Shown here one piece after another: positions 59,901 to 64,000 of a DNA stretch of 64,000 nucleotides. Within the stretch, counting starts at the first letter, position 1, and each line of letters starts with the position of its first letter. Source of the stretch: Lichenostomus cassidix (taxonomy: Eukaryota; Chordata; Aves; Passeriformes; Meliphagidae); the NCBI GenBank assembly GCA_008360975.2, contig CM039179.1:56768666-56832665 (forward strand). Direction: 5' to 3'. The notes under the pieces are model-generated. The model was not told the origin of the DNA, made no database searches, and was given only the letters and a program-made list of their open reading frames with translations. The position numbers and the translations under genes were made by a program.

Positions 59901-62437
59901 ACTTATACACAGATATAAACCTATACTATTTGGCTTTGACTGCAACATCTTTCCTTTCCTGGCAACCCACTGAAATCAATATATATTCATGATCTAATCC
60001 AATAGAGCATGTGATTAATTTCATGCAGTCACACCAAAGGCAGCATTCACATGCTTCAGGTTAAATAGTGTTTGTCTTGACTTCTGAATTAATAAGAATA
60101 AAAAATTTAAGTACTCATTAAAGAAAAGATAAATATCTTCAGATTTTTTTTTACTACTCACCTCATCAAGCTTACCTATGAAAAAAGAAATTTTGCAATC
60201 CTTTTTGTTTTACAAATATTGCCAACTTGAGGGGAAAAATATATCATCAGCAAATAATGCGTGAAGAAATTGTTAATTGATTATGAGACAGTACTAATGA
60301 ATTGAAATACTCAAATTGCTCTTTCTTTGCCAATGTAATTAGTCTTCCTTCATGTGTTTAGTCTATAATTTTTCTTTGTGCCTAAGTACAGGGCTGGAAA
60401 GAGTAAATTTATGGATAACATTATTTTATGGGGATTCTTCATGCATCACATTAGAAAACAGCAGTATGTAGCCACTTGTACCCACAAGTCTTCATGAAAA
60501 GTAATAATGCTTGAAGGCATTCCTCCTGGCATACATGCCTGGTTACGATTCAATGTTAATTACATTTCAGATAAACTAATATCAGATCTCTAATGTCCAA
60601 ACTATATTTTTCCAAAGAAAGATATCTCCCCGAAATCCCCATCCATAATTCCAGGAATAGTAAGTAACTTGATGGATCATCTTAAATTTAGAAAAGAACA
60701 TCTTGATATGCTTTTTTTTTTTCATCTCTGAGATTCTGCTTTACATTAAACTGAGAAAGTCCCATTTCTGAAAACTCCTCATTCAGTTTTGCTTTCAGTG
60801 TACATCAACAGGCAGGAATGCCATGATCTTTTGTATTATATATACTCCATAAAGGCTGTCACTTATTTTGTCAAGCTTAAATTTGTTTGTATTTTCTAGG
60901 TACTGACACATAATAAAGGTTCTGTAAAACCTCAGTACTTTGGATTAGATTCTCATTAAAAGTTTTTGTTTTCATCAGTGTTTAACTTCACCAGCTTTAA
61001 TAGTGCTGCTTTTGATCTACAACAGCTTGTGAAAAGAACAAGCAGCACCCTTTCTATCATACATTGAATAATGCTCATAGCAATTATCTCTTTCTTTCTG
61101 TTGGGATACTGAACATCAGAAGATCTGTGACCTGACTATTTAAAAAATCCTCCAGCTAACACTAATTTCATATACATGTGGTTTTAATTTTCTTTATCTT
61201 GAAGCCTTTGTTTGGTGATCTCAGTGATGTTAAGACTACCTGAGTCTACTGTTCCCAGAATGTAATGTACTGCTCTATCTCACTTTCACAGACTTGTTCC
61301 ATCTGTACTTTCATTGCCTTGCAACAAACCTTTCTTCTGGAATTGTCAGCCTAATATGATTAAAGAAACATTTTCAAGATTTATTGCAGCTTCCAGTAGT
61401 TCAGGTAGTGTCAGGCTTAATAGTTGTGTCCTTGCCATGCTTATATAGCAATACTTCTCATGCTTTCTGCTTGCAGAGGATTTCTGTACATCATATTGAC
61501 CTGTGGGACTCTCCCTCACAGTTGGGATTTACCCATTTACCACCTGGTGCCGTGACACTTCCCAAAACTTTTGGAACAGAAAACCACAGTGGTTCCCTAG
61601 AGAAAGAAGGTGATCAGCTAAAGCTCTTGCCTACATCTTAGAAACACAAAGGCAGTAACAACAGTACTCATCATATAAACATCATTTTCAAATAATATTA
61701 TACCTAGCTATTTGAGTACCTCATATAAACTTTCCACAAAGAGGTTTTGAAGGGTCTATTAGCCAGAATGTATACAATGCACTGGTGATCATGAGAATAT
61801 GATTTTTTTGAACGAAGAGAAAACATCTTTCACTTGAATTCTTTGAAAGATTTTGCAAGAGGAGGTTTGGGAGACTCATTGCATTGCCAGGCACTTCTTG
61901 AGGCTGTCTGAAGCTTGCCTGTAAAGCAGATACATAGAAAAATTAATTTATGCCAGGCTCATGGTTGTTTTTACAGTCTTCAAGGACTTCCAAACATCAC
62001 TGAAGTGCTCTTTGAGTCAAAGAGATTTCACATCTGTCACATCCTAAACATGTTAATTTGAAAGGTGTTAAAAATGCCTTTGCAAAATACTTTTGTAGAT
62101 CTTTCCTGAGTGCTCTGTTTCCCAATAGTTGTGGCAGTTATAAAACTATCTGCTATGACTTTCTTATTTCTAGTCTGTTCTGCTCATGTTTGATTTTATA
62201 TGCATCAAAAGACAATCCAGACACATCAAGGCATAATTTCAGAGGACTCTTCTCATAAAGAAGTTTCATCTGGGTACTTAATTTACAGGTAATTAGGCAA
62301 AGGTAACTCAGCACTAAGTATTTAATGGTGTCAAAAGTATCTACAATTGATTCATCTTGCAATTGATTGTGAGGCCATGTGAAAGCTTATTATTAAAATT
62401 TGGGCCTGATGGGTATATTTTTAATTTGAACTGTTTG
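56946..62437. other. AT-rich DNA, nothing firmly recognised
   Basis: The minus-strand open frame at 57163-57366 (67 codons, reading FWDQFINDADLILQHI and later EKFELFRWLIPEAVQHF) looks protein-like, but its upstream acceptor is out of frame. The frame at 62153-62362 is similar in quality. Neither is called. Confidence 0.45.
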
Positions 62438-62490
62438 CAGTTAATAATAATAGTAACAATAATATTAATAACAAAAATAATAATAATGAT
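62438..62490. repeat. Impure (AAT)n microsatellite
   Basis: AATAATAATAGTAACAATAA and neighbouring ATTAATAAC/AATAATAAT units with scattered substitutions. Confidence 0.8.
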
Positions 62491-63876
62491 AATTAAGGTA
62501 TTTGAAAGATGTTTAAGCTGCTTTTACACATTACCAAAAAATTATTGACAAATTGTTAGGAATTTACATGTAAGTAGCAAGAAATAACCAGACTGATGTG
62601 AGAATGAAGATTAAAAGAACTAAATCTGTAAAGTTTGACTAAATATTGTCTAAGGTCACTAACAGTCTAGCCAGTGTTAAGCTCTTTTGGCATAGACATG
62701 CTCCTGAGAGCACAGCAGATCCATGGTACACAAGAAAGAATTTCTGAAGGGCTTTTAACTTGAAGGATGTTCAGTTCTTTCTGATTGTACAGAACAGTAT
62801 GAACTGTCTCATACTGAAGGATATTGACCTGCACAATTTCATGTCTTCACTTTTCTCATCAATTCTTTAAGAACTATGTCTCCAAATACCACTGACACAA
62901 AGAGTTGAGAATAAATGGTCTTCATGCACGTTCTAGATTTTTGGTGAAATATAATTGAATAGAATATTTAGTCTGTAAGACAGAAGCAAATGTTGAGGTT
63001 TTTTAAGATAAACTGGACATTACTGACAGTAAAATTCACATCTATCTCAATGGTCATTTTGCTTTTTTAATTTCTGTGATTCTAGGAAGATCAGTGTACA
63101 ATGATTTTAGCATGAAATTTAGATACTTGTATGAAAAACATTTTTATGCATTTAGAGATCTATGGAAAAACACCCCAATCACTAAAGCATATAAAAATAT
63201 GAATTTAACATAAATATGTAAATTTAATCTAAGAATGGAATAAATCAAAGTGAAATGTGGAAGCTGAAACAAAATAATCCAGTTTCAAGTCAGTTTGAAG
63301 GTTAACAATGTTCCTGACAGTGTCGGTTATAATTTTCAGTTTATAGAAATTCCTTCAAGAGAAATATCAATAAGATGTAGAAACTGGGTTTTGAAACTCA
63401 ATTTAATTATTGGCTTTCTCATTTTATGAGCTTTTTAAATATTGATGGGGGGATGAGGAGAAGAAGGGAACAAGGAGGAGAGTCAGAGAATACCAAGGAA
63501 TTACATATTGCTCATGATTTTCAGTTTCTATTAAAACTTGAAAAGGTTTTTACTGTGGGTCTTGTAATGCAAAAATAGCATAGAAGCTGTGGATTTTTTA
63601 AAAACTAAATAATAGAAAAAATTTGTTAAAACCTTTGCATAATAGGTAATATTTGCAATGACAATTCCAAATAGCAAAAAAACCCATCCAAAAAACCAGT
63701 AATGTACCCTCTATCATTTGTTTCCACTCTAAGTGGAAATTAGCTTATCTAAATATATTTACAAAACATAGGAAAACAGGAGCTAGAAAACAAAGAAACC
63801 AAAGGATTAAAAAATGGAGTAATCTAAGATATCCCTGAATAACCTTAATAGAAGCATGCATCAAGAATAGATTTAC
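62491..63876. other. AT-rich DNA, nothing recognised
   Basis: No repeats or genes were recognised. Confidence 0.55.
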
Positions 63877-63989
63877 CACTACATAGGATTTTAAATATTT
63901 TGAAGAATCAGAATCTAAAACTTGCCTAGAATTTCTTGGTATTTCTATTTTCCATTGTGAAAGAAATTGAGGAGAAGATATTTTCAAGT
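63877..63989 (-). other. Exon-like open segment at the window edge, unidentified
   Basis: Minus strand. An acceptor-like TGTTTCTTCAG precedes 63989, although its upstream tract is cut off by the window end. A donor GTAGTG|GTAAAT follows 63877. The 113 bp between are open as LKISSPQFLSQWKIEIPRN, then SRQVLDSDSSKYLKSYVV. It enters in phase 1 and ends in phase 0. It is hydrophilic, of ordinary protein composition and has no recognised motif. The open frame runs on past the donor into a hydrophobic stretch, which weakens the call. Confidence 0.17.
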
Positions 63990-64000
63990 CTGAAGAAACA

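Noticed and set aside
62153..62362. 69-codon minus-strand frame reading LLYEKSPLKLCLDVSGLSFD
   Set aside because: No donor in place and no recognised family.
1..64000. tRNA genes, rRNA and CRISPR arrays
   Set aside because: No B-box-like GGTTCGAATCC word in a cloverleaf context, no rRNA-like block and no evenly spaced direct repeats with unique spacers were seen.

Overview
The window is AT-rich vertebrate DNA with no bacterial features: no operons, no ribosome binding sites and no dense coding. The organism is a bird, and by inference a passerine. The main evidence is the CR1 LINE copies, which are 5'-truncated, carry recognisable CR1 reverse-transcriptase C-terminal or 3'-UTR sequence, and in several cases end in the avian CR1 3' tail (ATTCTGTGA or its complement). 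Several long terminal repeats (LTRs) also look like types common in songbird genomes. I could not run RepeatMasker, so family names are kept general.

Layout. From 1 to about 22 kb the window is rich in endogenous retrovirus LTRs, all apparently solo or fragmentary: 1.6-2.7 kb (-), about 6.3-7.1 kb (-), 7.66-8.23 kb (+), 8.34-8.92 kb (+), a 57-bp scrap at 12.8 kb (-), 17.1-17.5 kb (+, internally deleted), about 20.2-20.9 kb (+) and about 21.4-21.8 kb (-). No gag, pol or env reading frame was seen. A patchwork at 16.8-17.5 kb joins a (TTCCC)n microsatellite, a decayed L2-like LINE relic, a 26-bp CR1 scrap and an LTR fragment.

From 22 to 64 kb I saw no LTRs. CR1 copies lie at 22.1 (-), 30.5 (-), 35.3 (+), 41.1 (+), 44.5 (+), 50.4 (-) and 56.7 kb (+). 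There is a MIR-like ancient SINE at 30.4 kb, several microsatellites, a diverged 21-bp minisatellite at 47.1 kb, and small inverted repeats at 28.66, 38.7 and 40.2 kb. The rest is AT-rich DNA that is intergenic or intronic.

Genes. I found no gene I can identify. Four short minus-strand stretches (27.1, 27.8, 37.7 and 63.9 kb) have an open frame between consensus-like splice sites and are listed at low confidence as possible exons of one or more minus-strand genes. A segment at 49.4-49.9 kb reads like a decayed minus-strand coding sequence. The two longest open frames in the window (169 and 180 codons) lie inside LTRs and are not genes. I found no convincing undescribed biological system. The most interesting items are the paired related LTRs at 7.7-8.9 kb, the unidentified exon-like and pseudogene-like segments, and the minisatellite.
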